From the NCBI RefSeq assembly GCF_902809815.1, contig NZ_CADDIL010000001.1:1-62783 (forward strand): a DNA stretch of 62,783 nucleotides, in the 5' to 3' direction. Of the stretch, positions 41,992-52,769 are shown in pieces. Position 1 is the first letter of the stretch, and every line of letters begins with the position of its first letter. Position numbers and translations under genes: made by a program. Source of the DNA: Spiroplasma endosymbiont of Danaus chrysippus (GTDB lineage Bacteria; Bacillota_I; Bacilli_A; Mycoplasmatales; VBWQ01). The notes under the pieces were generated by a model that had not been told where the DNA came from, did not search any database, and saw only the letters and a list, made by a program, of their open reading frames with translations.

Positions 41992-42686
41992 ATTTCACCA
42001 GTTGTGCCAGTCATTGCTGTAAATGTAATTCCATCAGTACTTTTTCATAAACCACTATAATTTCCAACATAAATATCACCATTTGGGGCAGTTGAAACAG
42101 AAGTTATGGAAACATCATTTGGTATTCCAGTTACTTGTTCAAATTTAATTCCATCAGTACTTTTTCATAAACCACTACCCACACCAACTCAAACTGTTCC
42201 ATCTTTTGAAATATCAATACAATTTGGTGGATTTGAAATTTTGCTAGTTATAACTAATTTAAAATTTATACCATCTGTTGAATTATAAATAGTAACACCA
42301 AAACCCTCAATACCAACTCAAACTGTTCCATCAGGAGCAACCGCAATAGAAGTTATGGAAACATCATTTGATAATCCAGTTACTTGTTCAAATGTAACTC
42401 CATTAGTACTTTTTCATAATCCTTTTCCATCTGTGCCAGCATAAATTGTTCCATTTGGGGCAGTTGAAACAGAAGTTATGGAAACGTTATTAAGTATGCC
42501 ATTAATTAATTGCTTAGGTACAAATGGGTTGATATCATTTTCATTTTGAATACTAATATCTTTATTATTTATTTGATTTGATTTAAAACCATTATTTATA
42601 ATAGTGTTTGTAAACATTGGTTTTAAATTACTTGCACTTGTTCCAACTAATGCACTAAGAGTGATTGTAATTAGTAATTTTTTCAT
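41992..42686 (-). pseudogene. 5' fragment of a propeller-type surface protein
   Basis: Begins MKKLLITITLSALVGTSASN (signal peptide nearly the same as that of the adhesin at 59247) and continues with repeats of the form LWKSTDGIKFEQVTG and APNGTIYAGTDGKGLWK, about four blades. It stops at 41992, where the VirB4 fragment starts, so the stalk and membrane anchor are missing. Its ATG overlaps the stop of the upstream 123-aa gene. Confidence 0.8.
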
Positions 42687-43057
42687 TATTTGTTCTCCTC
42701 TTGTTGTAATGATAATTCTAATTTAGAAGAAATGTTAATATTTTTTGATTCAGAAATTTCATTTTTAATATTTTGTTTTTTTACCATTGCAGTTTTTTGA
42801 TTATTAAATTTCAATAACATTTTATTAGTTTGTAATATTTTTTCTTTAATTTCTTCTATTGTTGATTTATTATGTTTGATTTCGTTTTCAATTTTCCCAT
42901 TTCAATCATAAAATCCAAAACTTATTATTTTTAAAAAAATATTTTTAAATTTTCCATATTTTTGTTTTTTAAAATTTAATATATTTTGATTACATTTTTC
43001 TATAACTTCATTAAATTCTTTTATTTTTTTATGAAGTTGCTTTTCTTTTTTAGTCAT
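42686..43057 (-). CDS. Lys-rich helical plasmid protein, 123 aa
   Basis: ATG 43055-43057 lies inside the end of the S1-protein gene. It is a charged coiled-coil-like protein with one Phe/Ile-rich stretch (NIFLKIISFGFYDW) that could touch the membrane. Stop and next start overlap (TAATG), so it is coupled to the surface-protein gene. Function not recognised. Confidence 0.6.
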
Positions 43058-43331
43058 TTTTTTTATTCTCCTTATTTTTTGCTATTATATTGAAATTTTT
43101 AGTACTTAACGAAAGTTTTTTATTATCATTATCAATACTAATAATTTCAACTTTTATTGTTTCACCATTTGAAAAATAATCTTCTACATTATTTACAAAA
43201 CTGTTACTTATATTAGAAATATGTATTAATCCTGTGTAATGATTGGGGCATTTACAAAAAACACCAAAACTTACAATATTATTAATGGTTGCTTCAATAA
43301 TATCTCCAATTTTAAACTGTGCTTGTTCCAT
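43050..43331 (-). CDS. S1-domain RNA-binding protein, 93 aa
   Basis: A single S1 domain fills residues 5-80: KIGDIIEATINNIVSFGVFC, GLIHISNIS and VEIISIDNDNKKLSLSTK, followed by a basic tail. Stand-alone S1 proteins of this size bind ribosomal or messenger RNA (the general-stress-protein-13 type). On a plasmid it may tune translation or copy number. Ribosome site AAGGAG lies 11 bases before the ATG. Confidence 0.82.
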   Translation of the reverse strand: MEQAQFKIGDIIEATINNIVSFGVFCKCPNHYTGLIHISNISNSFVNNVEDYFSNGETIKVEIISIDNDNKKLSLSTKNFNIIAKNKENKKND

Positions 43332-43345
43332 TTTGTTTCAACTCC

Positions 43346-43641
43346 TTAGATTTTTATAAAATTAATTAAATCTGAAATAACTTGACTTTGTGAAGTATTT
43401 TTTAACTTTGCAATCTTTTTTAATTTTTCAACATCATGTTTTGATAAATAAAAAGTTGTATAAATTTTTTTTCTCGATTTCCTGATTTAATTATTTCAAG
43501 ATTACTTTGTTCTTCTAAACTTAAATTTTCTAAATTATCTGTTTCATTAATAACTAACTTATTTTTCTCTTGTTTTGGTTTTAATTCTAAATCTTTATTT
43601 CAATTTTTAAAAGCATCTAATTTAGGTTCTTTTTTATTCAT
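43346..43641 (-). pseudogene. Ribbon-helix-helix plasmid protein, frameshifted in poly-A
   Basis: From ATG 43641 the frame codes for an acidic/polar N-terminal half, then loses frame in an A8 run (43470-43477 region). With one more A it continues TTFYLSKHDVEKLKKIAKLK and ends at 43346, a CopG-like helix pair. Size and design resemble the ParA partner at 59899-60189. It may be a partner or regulator of the Rep/KAP genes. The defect may be real, an assembly error or rescued by slippage. Confidence 0.55.
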
Positions 43642-44642
43642 TATTCTTCATCCTTTCTTTCTTTTAATAAGTTTAATTCTTTACATAAATCAAAATATAT
43701 TTTTGAATGAATATTTTTAGGATTGTTTAATATTACTGGTAAATTAAAAAACGTTATAGTTTCAGCTTGTTTTATTGATATTGGTACATTTGTTTTAGTA
43801 ATAATTATTTTTTCTTTTTTCATAAATTCTTGTATATAATCATTAGTTGAAAAATTCATATTTTCTACAAAAAATATATCTTTTAAAGATATACTCACAT
43901 TAAAAATTTTATCAGTATATTTTTCATTTAAAATATTATCTTTTTGTATTGAAATATTACTAATATTTGCATTTATAACTTCATTATTAGATGAAACTAT
44001 GAAAAAAATATTAGTTATTTTACAAAATATATTTTTTATATAACTTAAAAATATAATTTGATTAGTAGGAGTACATCTATCCAATTCATCAAAAATTACT
44101 ACAATTTTATTTTTGTTTACAAAACTGTTTAATTCATTAATTATTTCTTCAATAATTTCTTTCATTAGTTTTTGATTATTAATTTTCTTGCTAGATTCGT
44201 AACCTATTCCAGGAGTAAATTCTCAATCATAGTATTTAATTCTTAAACTAAAATTTAATTTTCTAATCTTTGTTATTTCTTGTTGCTTTTTTTGCTCATT
44301 AATTTTTGAAAAAGAAATTAATTTATTAGCAATATCATTTATTAAATCAAAATATGGATCTGATGAAGTTTCATATTCTCATAAATTTATTATTAAAAAT
44401 TTTGGTTTTTCAATAGCATTTTTGTATTGATAATAATTTTCTAAATTATTTACAATTGTACTTTTACCACTACCTCATGAACCATTTATATTCAATATAT
44501 TAGCAATAATTTCTTCATCATTTAAATTTGTGATTTTATTTAATTTTAAATTATCAAAAAATAATTTAATTCTTTTATTAATTAATTTGATAATTGGTAT
44601 CATATTCATCTTATCATTAGCAGATTTTAAAATTTTTATCAT
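43641..44642 (-). CDS. KAP-family P-loop NTPase, 333 aa
   Basis: Walker A GSWGSGKST (54-62) and Walker B IFDELDRC (F184-C190) with the DxLDRC pattern that defines KAP NTPases. No transmembrane insert is visible, unlike many family members. KAP proteins are linked to membrane-associated assemblies and, in F-plasmid PifA, to phage exclusion. The stop overlaps the next start (TAATG), so it heads an operon with the RHH and S1 proteins. An anti-phage or plasmid-maintenance role is inference. Confidence 0.8.
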
Positions 44643-44709
44643 TATTATTCCTTTTTAGGTATATGCCTTTATTTGGCTCATATTTGCTGTTTTTAGCGAT
44701 GTTTTGATT

Positions 44710-45525
44710 TTAATTACTATCAATATTGTCTATAAGCATTTGTGTTTGTTTATCGTTTAAAGATTGGCGTTTATTAGCATTCTTTTTTGTATTATTGTCA
44801 AGATATGTTTTGTTTTTTTGAGTTCAAGTAAATTCATAATTTTGAATCTTACCATTTTTATAATTTTTTTTAAATTTAATATAAGTGTTTGTAATATTGT
44901 TTATTTCTTCTATGCTGGATTTAATAGTTTTTTTTTCAAAATCAGCACGACTAAACTTATTATTGTAAACATAGTCATCAGTAGACAAACCAAATAATTC
45001 TTTTAAATCTTTTGTTGTTATATATCTTTGATTTGTTTTTTTATTTTCATCAGTTCAACTACATAATCATTTATATAAGGTTAGTGTGTGTTTTGATTTA
45101 AAGCCTAAAACATTATTCAAATTAATTTTTGTATAATTCTTTACTAACTCTTCGATAAAAGGCATAAATCAATCATTCAATTTAACTTCAAAAAAAGATT
45201 CTTTTGGTTGTCAATAAGAACCATATATTACAACTCCCATTAATTCGCCACCTTTTTCATCTATCAACTCAACAAAAGTTTTATTAATTAAACCTCGAAT
45301 TAACTTACGATATCTGTTATATCTATTTGTACTTTGTAATTCTAATTTATCAAAAAAATCTAATTTATTTAATTTTATAGTTGTATCATTTTTTTCAAAA
45401 GAATTAATTTGTTTAAAAATTAAATGCAATGCCTTTTCTTCTTCGAGTGTAAATTTAGTATGCATTCTTGCGATAATATTGGCATAATAAATATTTAAAT
45501 TTGTTTTTTTTGAAATTTTATTCAT
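44710..45525 (-). CDS. Plasmid replication initiator (Rep_3 superfamily), copy 1
   Basis: 271 aa with two winged-helix-type halves: YYANIIARMHTKFTLEEEKA, RYNRYRKLIRGLINKTFVEL, then LTLYKWLCSW and ITTKDLKELFGLSTDDYVY. The second half is the usual Rep_3 DNA-binding signature. ATG 45525 is chosen from the AAGGAAG site; an upstream GTG at 45534 is possible. Iterons and a perfect palindrome lie directly upstream. The paralog at 61097 is alike over nearly its full length. Confidence 0.85.
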
Positions 45526-45569
45526 ATTTACCACTTCCTTAAAACCTATATTTTAAATAATTATAGCAC

Positions 45570-45603
45570 AGGTAGTGCTTAGAAATATTTCTAAGCACTA
45601 CCT
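45570..45603. promoter_or_regulatory. 34-bp perfect palindrome upstream of rep
   Basis: AGGTAGTGCTTAGAAAT and its exact reverse complement lie back to back. The half-site shares GGTAGTGCTTAG with the iterons (inverted), the classic arrangement of a Rep autoregulation operator beside the origin. Confidence 0.8.
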
Positions 45604-45697
45604 TATAATCTCTCTAAGCACTACCTTATAATCTCTCTAAGCACTACCTTATAATCTCTCTAAGCACTACCTTATAATCTCTCTAAGCACTACTATA
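45591..45697. repeat. Iteron array, candidate plasmid origin
   Basis: CTAAGCACTACCTTATAATC plus TCT is repeated directly four times at a 23-bp period, with a fifth partial copy, right behind the rep gene promoter. Iterons of this size bind Rep_3-type initiators. The AT-rich stretch up to 45890 could be the melting region. Confidence 0.85.
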
Positions 45698-45891
45698 AAT
45701 GAATATATAATGAATATATATGAATTAATTAATGAAGTAAAGTAGAACAAAACATACGTAACAATATTCTAGAAATCACATAAAAATGTTATAATTATAT
45801 ATAACGATATTAAGTTATCGTTATAATTTTAATAATAATATAAAAAAATATAATTATTAAAATTATAAATAAATTTTATAGGTACAAAAAT
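45698..45891. other. AT-rich region between origin and secreted-protein gene
   Basis: Holds two nested inverted repeats: ATAACGAT/ATCGTTAT at 45801-45826 and ATAATTTTAATAAT/ATTATTAAAATTAT at about 45825-45870. The string TGAATTAATTAATGAAGTA (about 45721-45740) also occurs at 61981, between the second rep and its neighbour, showing that the two modules share ancestry. Confidence 0.5.
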
Positions 45892-47166
45892 ATGAAATAT
45901 TTTTTAATTTTGTTAAGTAGTATTACAACTTTAACAATTACAAATAACACATTTGCTATTTTTAATCAAAATACTTATTTTACTAATAATTTACAAACAA
46001 ATAACAACAATACTTTATTATTTAATAATAAATATGGTTATTTAAGTATTACTGATTGAATTACTAATCAATCAACAGCAGATAATAAATTTTATAGTTA
46101 TGATAGCAAACATGCAGATTATCAATTAAGTAGCGGTATTAATGCTAAAAATGTTTTTTTTGTTGATAATGATGGTAAATTACAGTATGATTCAAAACTC
46201 GTTTTAGAAAAAGATAAAACTGATATTGAAAATACAAAACAAGAAATGATTAGTTACAGAAAAATAACTACGATGAAAAGTGACTCATTAGTTCATTATA
46301 GTTTTACTGAATATTCTCAAAATTATTTTATTGGTGATAATAATTGACAATATTTGCAACAAGGTGGTTTTGAAAAACATATTGATATTTCCCAACAAGC
46401 AGGTGCTGATAAAGTTGAACATAGCAATAGTTTAAGCGAAACATTAGGTTTGTATTATATTTCTAAATCAATATATGAAAACAAAATTAGTCAAAAAATT
46501 GGTAACAATTTATCACAATATTTTATTAATCAAAGTAGTCTAAAAGATAAATTAAATGATAAGTTATTAAATAAAATTATTAATTTAATTGTTAAAAACA
46601 ATAAAGTCTATGACTTTATAAAAAAATTATCTTTTACTAATGATGATAAAAATTTTTCATTAAACTTTATTTTTGATAATAATAATGATCTAATTGAAAT
46701 TTATTATATTGAATGAAAAAAAATAACTAACATTCAAAATAATATTAATTATCACTTTTATGATAATTTTAATGGTTTTGTCTCAAGTTGAACTGATGAA
46801 AGCAATATTTATTCTATTATTAATTGAACTAAATATGCTAAAACATGGAATAATTTTATTAGACTTTATCCTAATTTTATTTTTAATGATTCAGAATTGT
46901 TGATTACTTATATTAATGGTAATAATAAATTATCTAACTTATCTAATTCTACTGTTAATATAAACAATGAAAAAACACCTTTGTTTTTTTTAGAAAATAA
47001 TTATGATGGTGGTAGTGGTAGTTTTCAAAGAATAAAAATAATATTATATATTTGACATGATAATCAAAATATTTATTGACAATGATATGGTTATAATTAT
47101 TCATCATTACTATTTATTGGTAGCAGTTATAGTATTAGTCTAAAAAATTTAATTTTTATATCTTAA
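45892..47166 (+). CDS. Secreted protein with a C-terminal domain shared with the 13.9-kb fragment
   Basis: 424 aa. Residues 1-22 form a signal peptide (KYFLILLSSITTLTI, likely cut after TFA). The N-terminal 260 residues are Asn/Ser-rich. The last ~150 hold DNFNGFVSSWTDESNIY, KTWNNFIRLYP, and KIILYIWHDNQNIYWQWYGY, which align with the broken gene at 13913-14378. It is inserted between rep and the relaxation-type gene, where the second rep module has nothing, and it runs against both neighbours. A secreted toxin or binding protein is plausible. No known family was recognised. Confidence 0.7.
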
Positions 47167-47764
47167 ATATTTCAATGTGATGTTGTTCTATTTTTCAATT
47201 ATATGCTTTGATTTGTTCATCAACGAATTTTCTCATGCTTTCATTTGGAACTAATCAAAGTATGTGAATGTTTTGTAGTAAATAACTGCGTAAGTTATTT
47301 AATTTCAATTTGAATTTGTCTTTTGCTTTTCGCGTTCGTTCAAATTCAATAATCATATCTTTGTTTTCGTAATGAACTAATAAGTCAGGATAACCTTGTT
47401 TACTTTTAGTATTTCCTCAAACATCTTTTATCAAATGACCCTCTGTTTTTAATTCTTTTTCAGTTTGATATGAAATGATATCATTTTGCTTAGATAGCCA
47501 TTTAATAAGTAAATTTTGATGAGCTAGTTCGTTGTAATTAATTTTAATTATCTTATTTCCTTGTCCTAGTTTTTGATTTCCTAGACTTGACAGCATATAA
47601 TAATTCTTTCTTGTTAACTTATCAATTCGAATTAATTTTTTATTTATTAAAACTCTTAATAAAGTTTTAATAGCTTCAGCATTTTTATTTAATAACAAAG
47701 CAATTTCTTCTTTATTTAAATATCCCCAAAGATTGATAATATTAAGGATTTTTATTTGTTCCAT
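47156..47764 (-). CDS. Replication-relaxation-like plasmid protein, 202 aa
   Basis: N-terminal winged helix (LNKEEIALLLNKNAEAIKTL, then the basic LIRIDKLTRKNYYML) and a C-terminal part with LVHYENKDMIIEFERTRKAK, the pattern of replication-relaxation proteins of small plasmids, which combine a winged helix with a nuclease-like core. It partners Rep in Spiroplasma/Gram-positive plasmids. Its end overlaps the convergent secreted-protein gene by 11 bases. A frameshifted copy lies at 62025. Confidence 0.6.
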
Positions 47765-47819
47765 TTTATCTCACCTCTTAGTGGCTCTTGTGATAACTTT
47801 TTGTAAAAGTTTTCTTTTT

Positions 47820-47925
47820 GAGGAGCGTTTTTCAAACGCGGACTTTTTCTTTTTCAAAAAGAAAAAGTCTTTTTTCTCTCTCCCACCCTTTAAAGGATTT
47901 ATCAATCCTTTAAAGGGTGGGAGAA
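47820..47925. terminator. Array of three strong hairpins
   Basis: In order on the plus strand: GCGTTT/AAACGC (47825-47839), GACTTTTTCTTTTT/AAAGAAAAAGTC (about 47841-47869), and a perfect 20-bp stem TCTCCCACCCTTTAAAGGAT with a 6-base loop (47879-47924). They lie between the VirD4 stop (48006) and the next minus gene. The large stem followed by AGAGAAAAAAG suits strong termination. Position near transfer genes also allows an oriT role. The first two stems recur at the window end. Confidence 0.6.
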
Positions 47926-48005
47926 AATCAATATTTTACTAAAAACCCTCGGGGGTTACTTTTGGGTTATTATTGGGTTATTAAAAATCAAAAATATTTT
48001 TGATT

Positions 48006-49508
48006 TTATTTCTCTAATTCAGAATTTTTAATATCAATTTTCTTGATAAATTGATTTGCATTTGTTAGTAATATTTTGCAGTATGCTTGTCCTGTTTTTA
48101 AACGTTTTAAATCGTTTGGATGAACAATGTATTCTTCAACTTCTCTTATTGAACCTTTTGAACTTTTCTTATTTTTAGTATCATATTGCTTAGTAATTTT
48201 TTCTACTGTTCTGGTTCCAAAAACTTTTGCTATATATTCAGGACTTTCAACATCGCTTACTTTGTGAGCAATTATATTTCCTACATTTCCAAAAATAGTA
48301 TTTAAAAGTTTTTTCTTATCTGTTGATAAATCATCTGTAACTTGAAAACATAAAAAGCATTGATAGTTAAAACTTCGAGTCTTATTAATTAAATTGATAA
48401 TGCTGTCGCTTGCAAAAACATTAAATTCATCTAGCACTAAATTAATGTGTTGATTTTGTGGTTTTATAGAAGCAAATTCTTTTAAATCTTGGATAAGCAA
48501 TTTACCTATATTACTTGCAAGCTCGGGATATGATAATGAATTTAAAGAAAACAAAATAACTTTATGATTTTTAACAATTTTTGTTAAGTCATTTTGTATA
48601 CCAATGCTTTTTTTTAATTGTTCATTATAAATACTTAATCGATAGTAAAGCCCTTTAATATCATTTAATTTAAAACTTGAAAATAGCTCTAAATTTTCTT
48701 GATTATTGATATCAATAATCGTTCCAAGTTTTGATAATGAAAAATAATTAATAATGTTTTCTAATGTTATTTGTATATTATTTTCCATTAATGAATTTAT
48801 TAAAAGTAGAATATAACGATGTGCGACTGCTTGATAATGCGGTTCACTAAAATCAAATAAGCTCATAATTTTATCTGCTAAAATAACATGAGATTTAGAA
48901 GCTAAAGGATTATATTCATTATCACTATTAATTGTTCAAATAAAAGCATTATTATCAATAGCTTTGACTTTGTTTATTAAATCACTGTCACCCTTTCCAT
49001 CAATTATGATGACTGTTTGGTTTAACTTATATACAAGTTGATTGATTATTGATAATGCTGTTGTTGTTTTCCCTGAACCAGTAGCACCAATTAGTAAAGT
49101 GTGTTGATTTAGTTTTGATTTAACTAAACCAACTTTTTTATTTAGATTTATTAAATTTGTAGAACCCAATTTTTTAAATTCTTTAATTTGAGATTTTGCT
49201 TCATTTTTGAGTTTTGAATTTTTAGGATTTCATTTTTCAAAATTTATATAAAAATAATAAAATAAACAACCCATAAAAATTAAAAAACTAACACCAAATG
49301 AAGTTTCTGTCACCCAGCTTTCAAAAATGCTTGCAAATCAATTTTTGAAATTGACACTTGGATAATAATATCAAGCATATAAGATTGCACCAATGAAAGC
49401 TACTGCCATTCATAATGCAAGAAAAATCAAACTTCATATCATTGCAAAAATTCAAATTTTATGAAAAATATTTTCTTGTCACTTGTCTTTTATTCAATTT
49501 ATCATCAT
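48006..49508 (-). CDS. VirD4/TraG-type coupling ATPase
   Basis: 500 aa with two N-terminal membrane helices (residues about 15-45 and 65-85), Walker A GATGSGKT (141-148), VIIIDGKGDSD, and Walker B NLVLDEFNVFASD, then a TraG-like C-terminal region. These ATPases bring the relaxase-DNA complex to the secretion channel. ATG 49508 has GGAGG in front; a second ATG follows directly. It is in one run with the VirB4-, VirB6- and VirB2-like genes, so the plasmid segment had conjugation functions. Confidence 0.85.
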
Positions 49509-49611
49509 TTTTTCCTCCTTTTTAGGTATATGCCTTTAAAACGCTCATATTTGATGTTTTTAGCGATGTTTTGATTTTGAATAGTAAACAATTAATCATG
49601 TCTTAGTTATG

Positions 49612-49989
49612 CTACTTTTTTCTTTTTTTATCTTGATAATCATTACTACATCACAAATCGAGTTCATCATATAAAAACTGCAAAGATTTTTCTTTAATAA
49701 GTTTTTCTTTAAATTGGTTTCACTTGTCTTGTTCATTTTTAAAAATTATTTTTCTATATTTTTTGTTCTTTGGTTTAGTGGGTTTAAAATTTATTTTTTC
49801 ATCTCAACATTTTTGATGAAACATTTCATAAATTTCAATTTCATTATTTTCATTTGTAATAACACTATTATCATAATCATCATGACAATGTATTTTTAGG
49901 ATGTTTTGATCATAATCATAAACTCTCTTTTCACATCACGAACAATTATCACCAGTTAATGTACAAAAATTTATTTTATTATTTTGCAT
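49612..49989 (-). CDS. Cys/His-rich plasmid protein, 125 aa
   Basis: ATG 49989 after GGAG. The N-terminal third holds CTLTGDNCSWCEKR, then HCHDD and HQKCWD, a likely zinc site; the rest is basic (KPKNKKYRKIIFK). It lies between the coupling ATPase and a small membrane protein in the transfer operon. Role unknown. Confidence 0.6.
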
Positions 49990-49990
49990 T

Positions 49991-50179
49991 TTATTTACTC
50001 CTTGAAATTTTTTGTTTTAGTTTTAATACTTTGTATTCTTTTTTAAACTTTTTAAAATTGTTCTTAAAATTGCTGTTTATCATCAACAATGGTAAAAACG
50101 GAAATAAAAATATAAATAATATTAAAATTTCAATTACTTTACTTATTGGATTTAAAAATAATTTTTCAAATAATTTCAT
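49991..50179 (-). CDS. Small membrane protein of the transfer operon, 62 aa
   Basis: One hydrophobic segment (VIEILILFIFLFPFLPLLMI) then a basic tail. Its end provides the GGAG site for the next gene and its start follows an AAAGGAG site. Small membrane proteins of this type are common in VirB-like clusters. Confidence 0.55.
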   Translation of the reverse strand: MKLFEKLFLNPISKVIEILILFIFLFPFLPLLMINSNFKNNFKKFKKEYKVLKLKQKISRSK

Positions 50180-50201
50180 ATTTAGCTTCTCCTTTCATTT
50201 T

Positions 50202-52754
50202 TTATGTATTTCCTACAATTTCTACTTCATCATCAATCTGTAAAACTTGAATTGGTAATTGCTCTTGTTTTGAAATCTTAAATCAAAATTTACCTTGGGT
50301 TGCTTTTGCAATGTAAGTTTTAATAGCTTCACTAAGTCCACCAGATTGTTTATACATATCATTTAAATTATTTAAGTCATTTGGTTGCATGCCACCAACT
50401 AAGGTATATTGAACATTGTTGATAATGCCAGTAAATTTCTTTTTGACATTTTCACTGCCAGTAAAATCAGCTATATTTTGTGTTGCGATAATTAATGAAC
50501 TTTTACATTTTCTAATTCTTTTCATTGTGTGAAATAAAAAGTCTAGTGCAACACTGTTATTTTCATTTGCTAGTAAGTGTGCTTCATCAACAGCAATGAT
50601 AATTCGTTTTCAATCTTTTTCTTGTTTATTTTCGTTGTATGACTGAGTTGCTGAAAGTTCAATTCCTAGCATTCGTAAAATCATCATCATTTGTAAATTG
50701 ATTATTTTTTTATTACTATTTTCAAATAATTCTCTTAAATCAAAACAGACTATATTTGCTTTGCTTCATTGAAATTTAGTGTGACCATTTCAATATTTAG
50801 CGTATGTACCTTGTGTTAGAGCTGTTAGCTTAGATTTTAAATTATCTAACTTTAAAATATTTGATGATGATTTTTCATCTTTAATTTTTTGACAAATATA
50901 ATTATATAAATCAGTAAATGTTGGATAATCTGTTGCTTTTAACTTTTCAAAATCAGTACTTGGTAAAATATGGTTTTGAAAATATAATTCTTTAATTAAT
51001 TCTATTAATAGACTTGTAGTTATGTCATCATCATTTAAATTTGGATATAACATAACAAAAAATGCTTCTAGTAATGATAGTTGGTTATTAAATGTGTCTG
51101 CATTATCATGACTATCATCTAATTTATAAATTTCTAGTGGATTTATAATATTACCTTTGGCTCCTGAACCATTAACTACTTGTCCATTTAAATATTTAGT
51201 TAAATTACTAAATTCACGTTCAGGATCTAAAATAAAGATTTTTCGATCATTTTGATATGCCTGATTTAAAATAATTTTTTTGGTGGTAAATGATTTACCA
51301 CTTCCACTTTCTCCTAAAATTAGCAAATTATGATTTATTCTTTGCGAGTTCTTTTTAAACAAATCTCAAATTACTGGTTTTCCGGAATTAGTTTCAGCTA
51401 GTAAAAATCCTTTTTCATCTTTAAGTGGCATATCAGGAATTGGAAAACTTGTTGCAAAAGTATCACAAGTCATTTCAATTTCAACTTCTTTTGAAATGAA
51501 TTTTGTTCAATAATAAATTTCAATAAGAGCTTGTTGTTGTAAAAATAATAAATTATTATATTTTCAACTCATAGTATTTGCTAAATCAATTAATTGTCTT
51601 TTAGTATTATTTAATGTTGTTTTATTGCCATAAGCAATAATAAAGATTGAAGTATCTTTTAAAACATCAACATCATCAATAACTGCTTGTTGTTGTTCTA
51701 AAAAAGCATTATAGAATTGTTCTAATTCAGTTTTTTGACTTGTAGTTAAAGCATATTGTTCATTTGTTTTGATTTTATTTAAAGCATTATCCAACTGTTT
51801 TTTTGCTTTTAATTTATTAATGGGATTTAAATTAATACAAATATTTACATTACTTAAATTAAATAAGTTATTTAATCAAAAATAATTTATTTGTTTTGGC
51901 AAATCATTAATAGCTCATACAAAACCATTATTATTTTTGCCTTTAAAATTTGAATAATTAGTTTTTATATTTTGTTCATTAAATGTAAAATCAGTTCAAA
52001 TATTATTGATTATTTCTTGTGATAACTTTTTGATATTTAAACTACTAAATGAATTATTTGTAATTAATGATTGTAATTGTGACAGTGTTCTTTCTTTGTT
52101 ATCACTACAAAAAAGAATATAAACAGTTGGTGTAGTTAATAATTTAGTTTCTTGAATTGATTTTAATTGTTCAATTTGCAAATCAATTAAATAATTATTT
52201 TCATCATTATTTTTCTTTAATTTTTGATTTTTTAAATTATTAATTTGTTCTTCAAAATCATAATTTTGATTTGTTTTTATAATTTTACATGACATTGTGA
52301 TTGTTCTTAATAAATCAGCAAAGTCTTCAAGTACTGTTGCTTGTTGATTTTCATTTAACAATGTTAAATTTACTGTTTGTAATTCAACACCACAAATAAA
52401 AAGATTATCTTTTAAGTATTTAAAAAGAACAATGTTTTTGTCATTTAATAATTCAAAATTAGGATTTAAATTTACAGAAGAACTTTTACCAATCATTGTT
52501 AAATATTTAATTCCTCGCACAATTAATTCATAAGTTCTTGTTTCATTTTTTACCTTTTGAATACTAATAAAACCAAGTGCCATTACTATTAAACTTAAAG
52601 AAAATTTTAAATAAACATTAACTGATAATAAAAATGCTATTGAAATAGATATACTTATAAAAATTAATAATACTAATAAATCAGTAAAGTTTATACCTCG
52701 AAAAATTTGATAATGAATTTTTTTAGTACTTTTTGGTAAATTTACTTTTTCCAT
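50202..52754 (-). CDS. VirB4/TraE-type ATPase with fused N-terminal membrane domain
   Basis: 850 aa in one frame. Residues about 20-65 form two membrane helices (FTDLLVLLIFISISISIAFL and YLKFSLSLIVMALGFISI), resembling the PrgI/VirB3 component, here on the same chain as VirB4. Walker A GESGSGKS is at 481-488 and Walker B IIIAVDEAHLL at D723/E724; IIATQNIADF matches the VirB4 motif that follows. It powers substrate transfer and pilus assembly in type IV secretion. Inverted fragments of this gene lie at 41.8 kb. Confidence 0.87.
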
Positions 52755-52769
52755 TTTTACTCTCCTTTA

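Noticed and set aside
45591..45697. Evenly spaced direct repeats that could suggest a CRISPR array
   Set aside because: The 23-bp period is unbroken repeat with no spacers, there are no cas genes, and the array sits directly upstream of a rep gene beside a palindrome with the same half-site. Iterons explain it.
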